From NCBI RefSeq assembly GCF_000364625.1, contig NZ_KB822604.1, positions 62,001 through 126,000 on the forward strand: 64,000 bases of DNA. Direction: 5' to 3'. Below the pieces are notes generated by a model, which saw nothing but the letters and a program-made list of their open reading frames with translations, did no database searches and was not told the origin of the DNA. Source of the DNA: Pseudomonas thermotolerans DSM 14292. GTDB lineage: Bacteria > Pseudomonadota > Gammaproteobacteria > Pseudomonadales > Pseudomonadaceae. A program made the translations under genes and the position numbers. Positions 10,765 through 24,483 of the stretch are shown here, piece by piece; within the stretch, counting starts at the first letter, position 1, and each line of letters begins with the position of its first letter.

Positions 10765-11370
10765 ATGATCATCGCCGACAACCTCTCCCGCGCTGCCCTG
10801 CGTCGCCTGCTGCGCCAGGCCCGCCGGGCGCTGACGCCCCATCAGCAGCGCCGCGCCGCCCGCGACCTGTACCGCCAGCTGGCCCAGCACCCGCTGTTCC
10901 GCCGTGCCCGGCAGCTCGCCCTGTACCTGCCCAACGATGGGGAAATCGATCCCCGCCCGCTGCTGCGCGCCGCCCAGAAACGGGGCAAACGCACCTACCT
11001 GCCGGTGCTCAACCCCTGGCCACGCACCCGCATGGCGTTCCAACGCGTACGCCCCGGCGAACCCCTGGTGCGCAACCGCTTCCGCATCCTCGAGCCGCGC
11101 CCGTGCCCGGCGCGCCAGCGGCGGATCTGGACCCTCGACCTGGTGCTGATGCCGCTGGTGGGCTTCGACGAGCATGGCGGCCGGCTGGGCATGGGCGGCG
11201 GCTTCTACGACCGCAGCCTGGCCTACCGAGCACGCCGCAGGAATGGTCAGAAGCCGACACTGCTCGGCCTGGCGCACGAATGTCAGAAGGTGGATCGACT
11301 GCCGCTGGAAAGCTGGGATGTGCCCTTGCGGGCCACGGTGACGGATCGGGGCTGGTACGGCGGGAAGTGA
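10765..11370 (+). CDS. fau: 5-formyltetrahydrofolate cyclo-ligase
   Basis: A 201-residue enzyme (also called YgfA) that converts 5-formyl-THF to 5,10-methenyl-THF using ATP. The C-terminal GMGGGFYDRSL motif (around residue 145) is the ATP/substrate signature, and LYLPNDGEIDPRPLL (around residue 52) is also conserved. The ATG at 10765 begins MIIADNLSRA, whereas an upstream in-frame extension runs through the 6S terminator and is not real. Downstream of ssrS as in other gammaproteobacteria, where it has been tied to persister formation. Confidence 0.93.
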   Translation: MIIADNLSRAALRRLLRQARRALTPHQQRRAARDLYRQLAQHPLFRRARQLALYLPNDGEIDPRPLLRAAQKRGKRTYLPVLNPWPRTRMAFQRVRPGEPLVRNRFRILEPRPCPARQRRIWTLDLVLMPLVGFDEHGGRLGMGGGFYDRSLAYRARRRNGQKPTLLGLAHECQKVDRLPLESWDVPLRATVTDRGWYGGK

Positions 11371-11403
11371 GACGCACCGCGTCCCTGCGGTGCCGGGTTC
11401 GGG

Positions 11404-11535
11404 TCAGGGCTGCTGGGTCAGGGCTGTCGCCCGATCGCTGTTACGTTCCCACAAGCTCTGGGTGTAACCGGTGGTGACCACGCCCAGACCGAAAACGATG
11501 ACCAAAACCCACAACATATCTGGCTTGCGTTTCAT
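11404..11535 (-). CDS. Small single-span membrane protein, 43 residues
   Basis: A short gene with a strong GGAGGAGG ribosome site 8 bases before the ATG at 11533-11535. The product starts with a basic MKRKPDM, crosses the membrane once at about residues 7-21 (MLWVLVIVFGLGVVT), and ends with a polar tail that is probably periplasmic. I do not recognise a named family, although I believe short proteins of this type occur at this place in other Pseudomonas. It points away from the EVE-domain gene and converges on fau. The clear ribosome site and the membrane-protein-like composition make chance unlikely. Confidence 0.72.
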   Translation of the reverse strand: MKRKPDMLWVLVIVFGLGVVTTGYTQSLWERNSDRATALTQQP

Positions 11536-11722
11536 TCGATTGCCTCCTCCTTGTCAAGGCAATACCGCTGCGCTGAGTCGTCTCTTGGTGGACCTGTTGG
11601 CAGCGCCAAGCTTAAAACGGCCGCATTTTCCGGCAAGGTGATGCTTCCCGCAATTTCCCTCACCGACCGGCTGTCGCAAACTTATTGCCGGGCGCTACGA
11701 CCGGCTATAGGAAGCAAAGTTC

Positions 11723-12172
11723 ATGCCTTATTGGCTGATGAAGTCCGAACCGGACGAACTCTCCATCCTCGACCTGCAGCGTCTCGGCCGGGCGCGCTGG
11801 GACGGGGTGCGCAACTACCAGGCGCGCAACTTCCTGCGCAGCATGCAGATCGGCGACCTGTTCTTCTTCTATCACTCCAGCTGTCCGCAGCCGGGCATCG
11901 CCGGCATCGGGCGGATCGCCTCAGCGGTCTATCCCGACCCCACCGCGCTGGATGCCGAGAGCCCCTACTTCGACGCCAAGGCCAGCGCCGCGCACAATCC
12001 GTGGAGCGCCCTGGACGTGGAGTTCGTCGAGGTGTTTCCGGAACTGATTCCCCTCGCCCGCCTGCGCGGCGAACCAGCGCTGGCCGAGCTGGCCCTGGTG
12101 CAGCGCGGCAGCCGGCTGTCGGTGATGCCGGTCAGCCCGGAACAGTGGACCGCGATCCTCCGGCTGCGCTAG
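11723..12172 (+). CDS. EVE domain-containing protein (THYN1-like)
   Basis: A 149-residue protein consisting of one EVE domain, a PUA-like fold that binds modified bases in nucleic acid. The opening MPYWLMKSEPDELSI, the WDGVRNYQARN block (residues 26-36) and GDLFFFYHSS (residues 45-54) are the family hallmarks, including the aromatic cage region. The ATG at 11721-11725 region follows a TATAGG that might serve as -10. The natural ligand is not known. Stand-alone EVE proteins are common in housekeeping contexts, and nothing around it suggests a defence locus. It converges on the FliL-like gene. Confidence 0.92.
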   Translation: MPYWLMKSEPDELSILDLQRLGRARWDGVRNYQARNFLRSMQIGDLFFFYHSSCPQPGIAGIGRIASAVYPDPTALDAESPYFDAKASAAHNPWSALDVEFVEVFPELIPLARLRGEPALAELALVQRGSRLSVMPVSPEQWTAILRLR

Positions 12173-12190
12173 ATCCGCGCCGCCACTGGT

Positions 12191-12595
12191 CTACTGGACG
12201 ATCAGGTTGTTGAACAGCAGGTCGTCCACCAGCGGCCGCCCCTCCTCCTGGAGCAGCACCTGCTGGACCTGACGCAAAGCCTCCTGGCGCAGCTGCTCCT
12301 TGGCCTCGGGGGTAGCCAGGGTCTCGTCGGTCTGCTGGGTGAACAGCATCACCAGCTGGTTGCGGATCAGCGGCTCGTGGTGCTCCACCTTGCTCTTGGT
12401 CTCCAGACCGGTGACGCGCAGGGCGATGTCGGCCTTGAAGTACTTCAGCCGCGGTCCCGCGCCGAAGTTGCCGACCAGCGCCGGGGCCAGGGTGACGTAG
12501 GCCACCTGGTTGGCCGGATCCGCCTTGCCGTCCTCGGCGACCGGTGCGGTGAACGGCAGACACAGGGCCAGCAGCAGGGCGATCCGGGCTTTCAC
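12191..12595 (-). CDS. FliL-like periplasmic protein
   Basis: A 134-residue exported protein. The N-terminus (VKARIALLLALCLPFTAP) is a Sec signal peptide starting with GTG at 12593-12595, preceded by GAGGAA. The rest resembles the FliL periplasmic domain: Y-V-T-L-A-P near residue 35, LKYFKADIALRV, a HHEPLIRNQLVMLF segment and a C-terminal EGRPLVDDLLFNNLIVQ, which matches the typical ending of FliL (V..V.F..fvvQ). No flagellar genes are nearby, so this is a FliL-family paralogue rather than fliL itself. Its role is unknown. Confidence 0.8.
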   Translation of the reverse strand: MKARIALLLALCLPFTAPVAEDGKADPANQVAYVTLAPALVGNFGAGPRLKYFKADIALRVTGLETKSKVEHHEPLIRNQLVMLFTQQTDETLATPEAKEQLRQEALRQVQQVLLQEEGRPLVDDLLFNNLIVQ

Positions 12596-12755
12596 GGCAG
12601 CGATTCCTCGAAAGATTGGGAAGGCGCCTAGCATACCCAGTGACGGCAGCGCCCCCAAGTCCGGGCTTATGCCTGGCCATCAGGGCCAGTCATGCCCGTT
12701 GACCCGCCCCTCCCGCCTCCTACACTCGGGAGCATCACAAGCAGAGGGGAACTCC

Positions 12756-13733
12756 ATGAAAGCCGTGCTGTGCAAAGCCTTCGGACCCGCCGACAGCCTG
12801 GTCCTGGAGGAGGTGGCGAGCCCCGTCCCCAAGCCCTCCGAGGTGCTGATCGACATCCACGCTGCCGGGGTGAACTTCCCCGACACCCTGATCATCGAGG
12901 GCAAGTACCAGTTCAAGCCGCCCTTCCCCTTCTCGCCGGGCGGCGAGGCGGCCGGGGTGGTGGCCGCGGTGGGCGACAAGGTCCGCCACCTGAAACCCGG
13001 CGACCGCGTGATCGCCCTGACCGGCTGGGGCAGCTTTGCCGAGCAGATCGCAGTGAGCGCCGAGCGGGTCCTGCCGATCCCCGCCAGCCTGGACTTCACC
13101 ACCGCCGCCGCCTTCGGCATGACCTACGGCACCTCGATGCACGCCCTGCGCCAGCGCGCAGCCCTGCAGGCCGGCGAGACCCTGCTGGTGCTCGGCGCCT
13201 CCGGCGGCGTCGGCCTGGCCGCGGTGGAGATCGGCAAGGCTCTGGGCGCCCGGGTGATCGCCGCGGCGAGCAGCGCCGAGAAGCTTGCCGTGGCCAGGGC
13301 GGCGGGCGCCGACGAGCTGCTCAACTACGCCGAGGAGGACCTGCGCGAGCGACTCAAGGCGCTCACCGGCGGCCAGGGCGTCGATGTGGTCTACGACCCG
13401 GTGGGTGGCCAGCTCAGCGAGCCGGCCTTCCGCAGCCTGGGCTGGAACGGCCGGCACCTGGTGATCGGCTTCGCCAGCGGCAGCATTCCCGCCCTGCCGG
13501 CCAACCTGCCGCTACTCAAAGGCGCGGCCATGGTCGGGGTGTTCTGGGGCGCCTTCGTGGCCCGCCAGCCCCAGGACAACCTGGCCAACTTCCAGCAGCT
13601 GTTCCGCTGGCACGCCGAAGGCCGACTCAAGCCGCTAGTCTCCCAGACCTACCCGCTGGAACACGCCAGCGAGGCCATCGCTCGCCTGGCCGCCCGCCAG
13701 GCGCTGGGCAAGCTGGTGGTGCAGGTGCGCTAG
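12756..13733 (+). CDS. NADPH:quinone oxidoreductase-type zinc-free MDR protein
   Basis: A 325-residue medium-chain dehydrogenase/reductase of the quinone oxidoreductase group. GVNFPDTLIIEGKYQFKPP (residues 44-62) is the substrate-domain signature, and LGASGGVGLAAVEIGKALGA (from about residue 147) is the nucleotide-binding Rossmann motif. The structural-zinc cysteines of alcohol dehydrogenases are absent, so it should transfer hydride from NADPH to a quinone or enone. The exact substrate is not predictable. It is a single plus-strand gene with an AGAGGGGA ribosome site, converging on the reductase gene downstream. Confidence 0.88.
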   Translation: MKAVLCKAFGPADSLVLEEVASPVPKPSEVLIDIHAAGVNFPDTLIIEGKYQFKPPFPFSPGGEAAGVVAAVGDKVRHLKPGDRVIALTGWGSFAEQIAVSAERVLPIPASLDFTTAAAFGMTYGTSMHALRQRAALQAGETLLVLGASGGVGLAAVEIGKALGARVIAAASSAEKLAVARAAGADELLNYAEEDLRERLKALTGGQGVDVVYDPVGGQLSEPAFRSLGWNGRHLVIGFASGSIPALPANLPLLKGAAMVGVFWGAFVARQPQDNLANFQQLFRWHAEGRLKPLVSQTYPLEHASEAIARLAARQALGKLVVQVR

Positions 13734-13780
13734 GCTCGCCCCCTACCTTCGCGAGAGAAGCCCGGCAGGGAAGGGATTGA

Positions 13781-14749
13781 CTAGAGCCTGGGGGCGTAGG
13801 CGAACACGTCGGCGCGCATCTGGTGGGCGTCCATGCCGGCGGCCACCAGAGCATCCAGGGTGGCGTAGACCATCGCCGGCGAGCCGCTGGCGTAGACGTG
13901 CAGCGGGCGTAGGTCGACGAAGTCGGCGCAGACCGCCTCGTGGAGCAGGCCGCGGCGGCCAGCCCAGGCGCAGGGATCGCTGACCACCCGGTGCAGGTGG
14001 AGGTTGGCGATGCTTTCCCAAGCCGCCCAGTTGTCCAGAGCGTAGAAATCCTCAGGACGCCGCACGCCCCAGTAGAGGTGCACCGGATGGGGGAAGCCGG
14101 CCGCCCGGCAGTGCTCGATCAGGCTGTGCATCTGCGCCATGCCGGTGCCGGCGGCGATCAGCACCAGCGGACCGTCCGGCAGCTCGGCCAGGTGGGTGTC
14201 GCCGAACGGCAGCTGCACGCGGGCCAGGCCACTGCGCCGTAGCTGGGCCAGCAGGGCCCGGGCGCTGGGCTCGCGGCCGAGGATGTGCAGCTCCAGCTCG
14301 CGGCCCTGATGCGGCGCCGAGGCCAGGGAGAAGGCCGAGCTCTGGCCGTCGTCCCGTTCGATCAGCAGGTACTGGCCGGCGTGGTAGCGCGGCGGCCTGC
14401 CGGCCGGCGCGCGCAGGCGCACCCGCCACACGTCGCCGCCCAGCTCGCTGCATTCGACGACCTGGCAGGCCAGCTTGCGCACCGGCAGCTCGCCGGGGGC
14501 CAGCACGCCGTCCCAGTGCAGCACGCAGTCCTGCAGCGGCTCGGCCAGGCAGGTGAACAGCTCGCCGTGGTCCAGCTCGACGCCGGCCTGGCACACCCGG
14601 CCTTCCACCAGTAGCGCGGCGCAGACATGGCAGTTGCCGTTGCGGCAGCTCTGCGGGCACTCGTAGCCGAGCCGCCGGGCGCCGTCGAGGATGCGTTCGC
14701 CGGGCAGCAGGTCGAGGACCGCGCCGGAGGGTTGCAGGGTGACTCTCAT
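13781..14749 (-). CDS. 2Fe-2S ferredoxin-type NAD(P)H-flavin reductase (annotated as CDP-6-deoxy-glucoseen reductase)
   Basis: A 322-residue electron-transfer protein. Residues 1-90 form a plant-type ferredoxin domain with cluster ligands Cys35, Cys40, Cys43 and Cys67. Next come an FAD-binding barrel (RYHAGQYLLIERDDGQ-like motif near residue 125) and an NAD-binding domain (LIAAGTGMAQMHSLIEH near residue 200). The common database name comes from similarity to AscD/RfbI and should not be taken as a sugar-synthesis role, since no deoxysugar genes are here. It follows ubiD by 25 bp, the place that fre holds in E. coli, which suggests it supplies reduced flavin or electrons in that setting. Confidence 0.85.
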   Translation of the reverse strand: MRVTLQPSGAVLDLLPGERILDGARRLGYECPQSCRNGNCHVCAALLVEGRVCQAGVELDHGELFTCLAEPLQDCVLHWDGVLAPGELPVRKLACQVVECSELGGDVWRVRLRAPAGRPPRYHAGQYLLIERDDGQSSAFSLASAPHQGRELELHILGREPSARALLAQLRRSGLARVQLPFGDTHLAELPDGPLVLIAAGTGMAQMHSLIEHCRAAGFPHPVHLYWGVRRPEDFYALDNWAAWESIANLHLHRVVSDPCAWAGRRGLLHEAVCADFVDLRPLHVYASGSPAMVYATLDALVAAGMDAHQMRADVFAYAPRL

Positions 14750-14774
14750 GGCCACCCCCGGAAACTCGCGCCCA

Positions 14775-16241
14775 TCAGTCGATGCCCAGATGCGCCCAGA
14801 GCTCGTCGACGCGGCGCTTGACCGCCTCGTCCTGGACGATCGCCCGGCCCCATTCGCGGCTAGTCTCGCCCGGCCACTTGTGGGTAGCGTCCAGACCCAT
14901 CTTGGAGCCCAGGCCGGAGACCGGCGAAGCAAAGTCCAGGTAGTCGATCGGCGTATTGTCGATCATCACGGTATCGCGCTTGGGGTCCATGCGCGTGGTG
15001 ATGGCCCAGATCACGTCGTTCCAGTCCCGTGCGTTGATGTCGTCGTCGGTGACTATGACGAACTTGGTGTACATGAACTGTCGCAGGAACGACCAGACGC
15101 CCAGCATGACGCGCTTGGCGTGCCCTGGGTACTGCTTCCTGATGGTCACCACCGCCAGGCGGTAGGAACAGCCTTCCGGCGGCAGGTAGAAGTCGACGAT
15201 CTCCGGGAACTGCTTCTGCAGGATGGGCACGAAGACTTCGTTGAGCGCCACGCCGAGGATCGCCGGCTCGTCCGGCGGCCGCCCGGTGTAGGTGGAGTGG
15301 TAGATGGGGTCGCGGCGCCGGGTGATGCGCTCGACGGTGAACACCGGGAAGCGGTCCACCTCGTTGTAGTAGCCGGTGTGGTCGCCGTAGGGGCCTTCAT
15401 CGGCCATCTCGCCGGGGTGGATCACCCCTTCGAGGACGATCTCCGCGCCGGCCGGCACCTGCAGGTCGCTGCCGATGGCCTTGACCAGCTCGCTGCGGCT
15501 GCCGCGCAGCAGGCCGGCGAAGGCGTATTCGGAGAGGGTATCCGGCACCGGGGTGACCGCACCGAGGATGGTCGCCGGATCGGCGCCCAGGGCCACGCAC
15601 ACCGGATAGGGGCGGTCCGGGTACTTCTGGCACCACTCGCGGTAGTCCAGAGCGCCGCCGCGGTGGCTCAGCCAGCGCATGATCAGCTTGTTGCGGCCGA
15701 TCACCTGCTGGCGGTAGATGCCCAGGTTCTGGCGCTCCTTGTTAGGCCCGCGAGTGATGGTCAGGCCCCAGGTGATCAGCGGCGCCACGTCGCCCGGCCA
15801 GCAGTGCTGTACCGGCAGCCTGCCGAGGTCGACGTCGTCGCCTTCCTCGATCACTTCGTGGCACGGCGCATCCTTGAGCACCTTGGGCGCCATACTGATG
15901 ACCTTCTTGAAGATCGGCAGCTTGCTCCAGGCGTCCTTGAGGCCCTTCGGCGGCTCAGGCTCCTTGAGGAAGGCCAGCAGCTTGCCGATCTCGCGCAGCT
16001 CGGACACATCCTCGGCACCCATGCCCAAGGCCACCCGCCTGGGCGTGCCGAACAGGTTGCCGAGCACCGGAATGTCGAAGCCTCTGGGCTTCTCGAAGAG
16101 CAGCGCCGGCCCGGCCTTGCGCAGGGTGCGGTCGCAGATTTCGGTCATCTCCAGCACCGGCGAGACCGGCGTCTGGATGCGTTTCAGTTCGCCCCGCTGT
16201 TCCAGGGCGCGGATGAAGTCGCGCAGGTCGGAGTAGTTCAT
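14775..16241 (-). CDS. ubiD: 4-hydroxy-3-polyprenylbenzoate decarboxylase
   Basis: A 488-residue prenyl-FMN-dependent decarboxylase of ubiquinone synthesis. It has the UbiD-family start [10 protein letters not shown], the [17 protein letters not shown] motif near the C-terminus, and the conserved core around [20 protein letters not shown] and [17 protein letters not shown]. It needs prenylated FMN made by UbiX, not encoded here. The ATG at 16239-16241 matches the E. coli start. It lies 51 bp downstream of rho on the same strand, and the gap holds a GC-rich hairpin without a T run, so read-through from rho is possible. Confidence 0.95.
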   Translation of the reverse strand: MNYSDLRDFIRALEQRGELKRIQTPVSPVLEMTEICDRTLRKAGPALLFEKPRGFDIPVLGNLFGTPRRVALGMGAEDVSELREIGKLLAFLKEPEPPKGLKDAWSKLPIFKKVISMAPKVLKDAPCHEVIEEGDDVDLGRLPVQHCWPGDVAPLITWGLTITRGPNKERQNLGIYRQQVIGRNKLIMRWLSHRGGALDYREWCQKYPDRPYPVCVALGADPATILGAVTPVPDTLSEYAFAGLLRGSRSELVKAIGSDLQVPAGAEIVLEGVIHPGEMADEGPYGDHTGYYNEVDRFPVFTVERITRRRDPIYHSTYTGRPPDEPAILGVALNEVFVPILQKQFPEIVDFYLPPEGCSYRLAVVTIRKQYPGHAKRVMLGVWSFLRQFMYTKFVIVTDDDINARDWNDVIWAITTRMDPKRDTVMIDNTPIDYLDFASPVSGLGSKMGLDATHKWPGETSREWGRAIVQDEAVKRRVDELWAHLGID

Positions 16242-16292
16242 CGAAGCGTCGAGCGTCAGGCCCCGGAGCGGCAATGCGCCGGGGCCCGGGCA

Positions 16293-17552
<1,260 letters not shown>

Positions 17553-17747
17553 AGGAATGACGTAAGTGTGAAGAGAAGGAGGGATGAGCCCTGGGCTCGG
17601 CAGGCCGCGTCGCGGGAAGAAAGCGACAGGATCGCGAACGAGTTCTAATTGGGAGTGCGTCGACGACGGCTTATGGAGGGCAGCGGAGAAACCGTTGCGT
17701 GGCCGAATTTAGCACTGCCGATTGGAGCGCGTCTAGCCTCAGCCACG

Positions 17748-17777
17748 AAAAAGGCCCTACGTTGCGCAGGGCCTTTT
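17748..17777 (-). terminator. Intrinsic terminator after trxA
   Basis: A 10-bp stem (17749-17758 with 17768-17777) with a 9-base loop, followed on the minus strand by five T. It ends the trxA transcript ahead of rho. The stretch between it and the rho ATG at 17552 holds the rho leader. Confidence 0.8.
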
Positions 17778-17786
17778 CACCAAACC

Positions 17787-18113
17787 TCAGATGTTGGCGT
17801 CGAGGAAAGCGGCCAGCTGGGACTTGGACAGGGCGCCGACCTTGGTGGCCTCGACGTTGCCGCCCTTGAACAGCATCAGGGTCGGGATGCCGCGCACGCC
17901 GTACTTCGGCGGAGTCTCCTGGTTCTCGTCGATGTTCAGCTTGCAGACCTTCAGCTTGCCCTGATAGGCCTGGGCGATCTCGTCCAGCACCGGGGCGATC
18001 ATCTTGCACGGGCCGCACCACTCGGCCCAGTAGTCGACCAGCACCGGGCCGCTGGCCTGCAGGACCTCCTGCTCGAAGCTGGCGTCGCTGACGTTGATGA
18101 TGAGTTCGCTCAT
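17787..18113 (-). CDS. trxA: Thioredoxin 1
   Basis: A 108-residue cytoplasmic dithiol redox protein that reduces disulfides in ribonucleotide reductase, peroxiredoxins and other targets. The active site WCGPC is at residues 32-36, and the cis-proline segment [11 protein letters not shown] lies near residue 72. The ATG at 18111-18113 gives the normal length with a GAGAGA ribosome site. It is divergent from ppx across a 250-bp gap. A TATGAT in that gap could be its -10 element. Confidence 0.97.
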   Translation of the reverse strand: MSELIINVSDASFEQEVLQASGPVLVDYWAEWCGPCKMIAPVLDEIAQAYQGKLKVCKLNIDENQETPPKYGVRGIPTLMLFKGGNVEATKVGALSKSQLAAFLDANI

Positions 18114-18363
18114 GAAATCTCTCCGTCGATCCGGATGCAAAGAAAAAGTGGCCGCCATCATAGCCCGGCTTGGCGGTGGCCGAAAGGCGCCGGTGATTGA
18201 GTCTGGCTATGGAGGCCATGCACGGCAGCCCCGGCCGCGCCGGGCAGACGGCTTTCCGCGGCGGCGCCGGGCCGCTCAATCTGGCACGCCCGTCCGGCGT
18301 TTCGCGTTGGCGCGACTGGCCTATCATGGCAGGATGTCGCGGTTTCGCATCGAGATCCCCATC

Positions 18364-19860
18364 ATGCCGCAAAGCGCCATCAAGAACTTTCCCGTCATCG
18401 CCGCCATCGATCTCGGCTCCAACAGCTTCCACATGGTGCTGGCCAAGACGGATCATGGGGAGATCCGCATCCTCGAGCGGCTCGGCGAGAAGGTCCAACT
18501 GGCCGCCGGCATCGACGACGACCGCTTGCTCACCGAGGACGCCATGCAGCGCGGCCTCGACTGCCTGCGCCGCTTCGCCCAGCTGACCGCCGGTCTGCCC
18601 CAGGGCGCGGTGCGCGTGGTGGGCACCAACGCCCTGCGCGAGGCGCGCAACCGCAGCGAGTTCATCCGCCGCGCCGAGGCGATCCTCGGCCACCCGGTGG
18701 AGGTGATCTCCGGCCGCGAGGAGGCGCGCCTGATCCACCTCGGCGTGTCCCACACCATGCCGGCCTCGCCGGACAAGCGCCTGGTGGTGGACATCGGCGG
18801 CGGCAGCACCGAGTTCATCATCGGCCAGTGCTTCGAGCCGCTGCTGCGCGAGAGCCTGCAGATGGGCTGCGTCAGCTACACCCAGCGCTACTTCAAGGAC
18901 GGCAAGATCACCCCGGCGCGCTACGCCCAGGCCTATACCGCGGCGCGCCTGGAGCTGATGGGCATCGAGCAGAGCCTGCGGCGTCTCGGCTGGCAGGAGG
19001 CGGTGGGCGCCTCGGGGACCATCCGCGCGGTGGGCCAGGCCGGCAGGAACGGCGGCAACGGCGAGATCACCCCGGAGGGCATCGCCTGGCTGAAGCGCAA
19101 GCTCCTCAAGCTGGGCGACGTGGAGCGGATCGACCTGAACGGTGTCAAGCCGGACCGCCGGCCGATCTTCCCGGCCGGCCTGGCGATCGTCGAAGCGATC
19201 TTCGACGCCCTCGAGCTGCAGCGCATGGAGCACTGCGAGGGTGCCCTGCGCGAGGGCGTGCTCTACGACCTGCTCGGCCGCCACCAGCAGGAGGACGTCC
19301 GCGAGCGCACCCTGAGCGCGCTGATGGAACGCTACCACGCCGACCCCGAGCAGGCCGCGCGGGTCGAGGCCAAGGCCCTCTCCGCCCTGGACCAGGTGGC
19401 CGAGGACTGGGGGCTCACCGAGGAGTGGCACCGCGAGCTGCTCAGCTGGGCGGCGCGGGTCCACGAGATCGGCCGCGACATCGCCCATTATCACTACCAC
19501 AAGCACGGCGCCTACCTGATCGAGCACTCCGACCTGGCCGGTTTCTCGCGCCAGGACCAGTTGATGCTCGCCCTCCTGGTGCGCGGCCACCGCCGCAACA
19601 TCCCCAGGGAGCGCTTCGAGGAGTTCGGCGAGCAGGGCGTGCAACTGATCCGCCTATGCGTACTGCTGCGCTTCGCGATCCTCTTCCACCACATCCGCGG
19701 CAATCAGGAAATGCCCCGGGTGCGCCTGAAGGCCGGGGCGAAGAGCCTCGACGTACTGTTCCCGGAGGGCTGGCTGCAGGCCAACCCGCTGACCCAGGCG
19801 GACTTCGAGCAGGAAGCCGAGTGGCTGAAGCGCATCGACTTCAACCTGCGGGTCAGTTGA
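18364..19860 (+). CDS. ppx: Exopolyphosphatase
   Basis: A 498-residue enzyme of the Ppx/GppA phosphatase family that removes terminal phosphate from polyphosphate. The actin-like ATPase fold shows [16 protein letters not shown] (residues 13-28) and [14 protein letters not shown] (near residue 142) as phosphate-binding loops. The C-terminal HD-like half has [20 protein letters not shown]. An in-frame ATG 30 bases upstream would give 508 residues, but its ribosome site is too close. Facing ppk on the opposite strand across 43 bp is the normal Pseudomonas arrangement, so synthesis and degradation genes converge. Confidence 0.94.
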   Translation: MPQSAIKNFPVIAAIDLGSNSFHMVLAKTDHGEIRILERLGEKVQLAAGIDDDRLLTEDAMQRGLDCLRRFAQLTAGLPQGAVRVVGTNALREARNRSEFIRRAEAILGHPVEVISGREEARLIHLGVSHTMPASPDKRLVVDIGGGSTEFIIGQCFEPLLRESLQMGCVSYTQRYFKDGKITPARYAQAYTAARLELMGIEQSLRRLGWQEAVGASGTIRAVGQAGRNGGNGEITPEGIAWLKRKLLKLGDVERIDLNGVKPDRRPIFPAGLAIVEAIFDALELQRMEHCEGALREGVLYDLLGRHQQEDVRERTLSALMERYHADPEQAARVEAKALSALDQVAEDWGLTEEWHRELLSWAARVHEIGRDIAHYHYHKHGAYLIEHSDLAGFSRQDQLMLALLVRGHRRNIPRERFEEFGEQGVQLIRLCVLLRFAILFHHIRGNQEMPRVRLKAGAKSLDVLFPEGWLQANPLTQADFEQEAEWLKRIDFNLRVS

Positions 19861-19903
19861 GCCCCGGCCGCTCGCACCCGCCCGGGGAGGCCGGGCGGCG
19901 GCC

Positions 19904-22135
19904 TCAGCGCACCGAGACCACCGGTGCGGAGAGCTTCTCGAGGAGGAACTGCTGGGCGTTGCGCGGGTTCTGGTTGCCGGTCGGGCTGTTGCGCAGGTAG
20001 CGACCGTCCGGCTGCAGCTGCCAGCTCTGGGTGTTGTCGCTGAGGTAGGCCTCCAGCTCCTTCTTGACCCGCTGGATCAGCTTGCGGCCCTCCACCGGGA
20101 AGCAGGTCTCGACGCGCTTGTCGAGATTGCGCTCCATCCAGTCGGCGCTGGACAGGTACAGCTGCTCGTCGCCATCGTTGTAAAAGTAGTAGATGCGGGT
20201 GTGCTCGAGGAAGCGCCCGACGATGGAGCGCACCTGGATGTTGTGCGACACCCCCGGCACCCCGGGGCGCAGGCAGCACATGCCACGCACTACCAGATCA
20301 ACCTTCACCCCGGCCTGACTGGCCTTGTACAGGGCACGGATGACTTTGGGATCGGTCAGCGCGTTGACCTTGGCCATGATATGCGCCGGCCTGCCCTCGC
20401 TGGCGTGCTGGGTCTCGCGGGCGATCATGTCGAGCAGAGCCTTCTTCAGGGTGAAGGGCGCGTGCAGGAGCTTCTTCATGCGCAGGGTCTTGCCCATGCC
20501 GATCAGTTGGCTGAACAGCTTGGAGACGTCCTCGCCGAGCGCCGCATCGGCGGTCAGCAGGCTGTAGTCGGTGTACAGGCGGGCGTTGCCGGCGTGGTAG
20601 TTGCCGGTGCCGAGGTGCGCATAGCGGCGCAGCTCGCCGTTCTCGCGGCGCAGGATGAGAATCATCTTGGCGTGGGTCTTGAAGCCCACCACCCCGTAGA
20701 TCACCACCGCGCCGGCGGCCTGCAGGCGGCTGGCCAGCTGCAGGTTGGACTCCTCGTCGAAGCGCGCGCGCAGCTCGATCACCGCGGTGACCTCCTTGCC
20801 GTTGCGCGCCGCCTCCACCAGGGCGTCGACGATCTCCGAGTTGGCCCCGGCACGGTACAGGGTCTGCTTGATGGCCAGCACGTTGGGGTCCTTGGCCGCC
20901 TGGCGCAGCAGGTCCACCACCGGGGTGAAGGACTCGAAGGGGTGCAGCAGCAAGATGTCCTGCTTGCCGATCACGTTGAAGATGTTCTCAGCGTTCTGCA
21001 GCGGTTTAGGAATCGCCGGGGTGAAGGGCTTGAACTGCAGTTCCGGGTGGCTGTCCAGGGTGGTGATGCTGAATAGGCGGGTCAGGTTGACCGGGCCGTT
21101 GACCTTGTACAGCTCGCTCTCATTGAGGTTGAACTGGCGCAGCAGGTAGTCGGTGAGGTGCGCCGGACAGGTGTCCACCACCTCAAGGCGCACCGCGTCG
21201 CCGTAGCGGCGGCTGAACAGCTCGCCGCGCAGGGCGCGGGCCAGGTCCTCGACGTCCTCGGTGTCCACCGAGAGGTCGGCGTTGCGAGTCAGGCGGAACT
21301 GGTAGCAGCCCTTGACCTTCATGCCGGGGAACAGGTCGTCGGCATGGGCATGGATCATCGAGGAGAGGAACACGTAGTTGTCGCCGGCGCCACCGATCTC
21401 CTCGGGCACGCGGATGATGCGCGGCAGCAGGCGCGGGGCCGGGATGATCGCCAGGCCGGAGTCGCGGCCGAAGGCGTCGACGCCCTCCAGCTCGACGATG
21501 AAGTTCAGGCTCTTGTTGACCAGCAGCGGGAAGGGGTGCGTCGGGTCGAGGCCGATTGGGGTGATGATCGGCGCGATCTCGTCGCGGAAGTAGCGGCGCA
21601 CCCAGGCCTTGAGCTTGGTGGTCCAGTGGCGGCGGCGGATGAAGTTGATGTGGTGCTTGGCCAGCTCGGGGAATAGCACGTCGTTGAGGATGGCGTACTG
21701 ACGGGCCACCTGCTCGTGCACCAGCTCGCTGATCCGCGCCAGCGCCTGGTGCGGCTGCAGGCCGTCGGCGCCGGCCTGCTCGCGGGCATAGGTGATCTGC
21801 TTCTTCAGCCCGGCGACGCGGATCTCGAAGAACTCGTCGAGGTTGCTGGAGAAGATCAGCAGGAACTTCAGCCGCTCGAGCAGCGGATAGGACTCGTCCA
21901 GTGCCTGTTCCAGCACACGGATGTTGAACTTCAGCTGGGACAGCTCGCGGTGGATGTACAGGCTGGTGTCGTCCAGGCCGGGAATCACCAGCGGGGCGGG
22001 GGCCGATTCCTCGGCCACGGGCTCGGGCGCCAGCGACTCGGCTTCGACAGGTTCGGCAGTGGGCGCCTCCGCCGGGAGCTGGTCGAGGGCCTCGGCCTTG
22101 AGCAATTCGCTATCGGTGATTCCTGCTGTGTTCAT
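19904..22135 (-). CDS. ppk: Polyphosphate kinase 1
   Basis: A 743-residue enzyme that makes inorganic polyphosphate from ATP by a phosphohistidine route. The conserved core begins at [20 protein letters not shown] (around residue 58). [13 protein letters not shown], the [20 protein letters not shown] block and [19 protein letters not shown] are the active-site segments of the phospholipase-D-like domains. The first 50 or so residues are an Ala-, Pro- and Glu-rich tail outside the core. The ATG at 22133-22135 has GGAAGGA upstream. It starts 22 bp after hemB, so it is probably read together with it. Confidence 0.95.
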   Translation of the reverse strand: MNTAGITDSELLKAEALDQLPAEAPTAEPVEAESLAPEPVAEESAPAPLVIPGLDDTSLYIHRELSQLKFNIRVLEQALDESYPLLERLKFLLIFSSNLDEFFEIRVAGLKKQITYAREQAGADGLQPHQALARISELVHEQVARQYAILNDVLFPELAKHHINFIRRRHWTTKLKAWVRRYFRDEIAPIITPIGLDPTHPFPLLVNKSLNFIVELEGVDAFGRDSGLAIIPAPRLLPRIIRVPEEIGGAGDNYVFLSSMIHAHADDLFPGMKVKGCYQFRLTRNADLSVDTEDVEDLARALRGELFSRRYGDAVRLEVVDTCPAHLTDYLLRQFNLNESELYKVNGPVNLTRLFSITTLDSHPELQFKPFTPAIPKPLQNAENIFNVIGKQDILLLHPFESFTPVVDLLRQAAKDPNVLAIKQTLYRAGANSEIVDALVEAARNGKEVTAVIELRARFDEESNLQLASRLQAAGAVVIYGVVGFKTHAKMILILRRENGELRRYAHLGTGNYHAGNARLYTDYSLLTADAALGEDVSKLFSQLIGMGKTLRMKKLLHAPFTLKKALLDMIARETQHASEGRPAHIMAKVNALTDPKVIRALYKASQAGVKVDLVVRGMCCLRPGVPGVSHNIQVRSIVGRFLEHTRIYYFYNDGDEQLYLSSADWMERNLDKRVETCFPVEGRKLIQRVKKELEAYLSDNTQSWQLQPDGRYLRNSPTGNQNPRNAQQFLLEKLSAPVVSVR

Positions 22136-22157
22136 CGCGTCCTTCCGGGGGGGCGGA

Positions 22158-24436
<2,279 letters not shown>

Positions 24437-24441
24437 CGCCC

Positions 24442-24483
24442 CCCCGTGCATGCGCCCGGCCTTCCGCGGGCGCGTGCACGGGG
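24442..24483 (+). terminator. Long hairpin after the glycosyltransferase gene
   Basis: Arms 24442-24458 and 24467-24483 pair over 17 bp with one G-U pair and an 8-base loop, six bases after the stop codon. There is no T run, so it may act as a barrier to 3' exonucleases as much as a terminator. Confidence 0.5.

Noticed and set aside
11723..12172. EVE-domain gene as part of a defence island
   Set aside because: EVE domains do occur in restriction systems, but here the gene is single, short and surrounded by housekeeping genes.
18334..18363. Ten-codon upstream extension of ppx
   Set aside because: The ATG at 18334 has its only purine-rich sequence directly next to it, and the later start places the conserved core normally.
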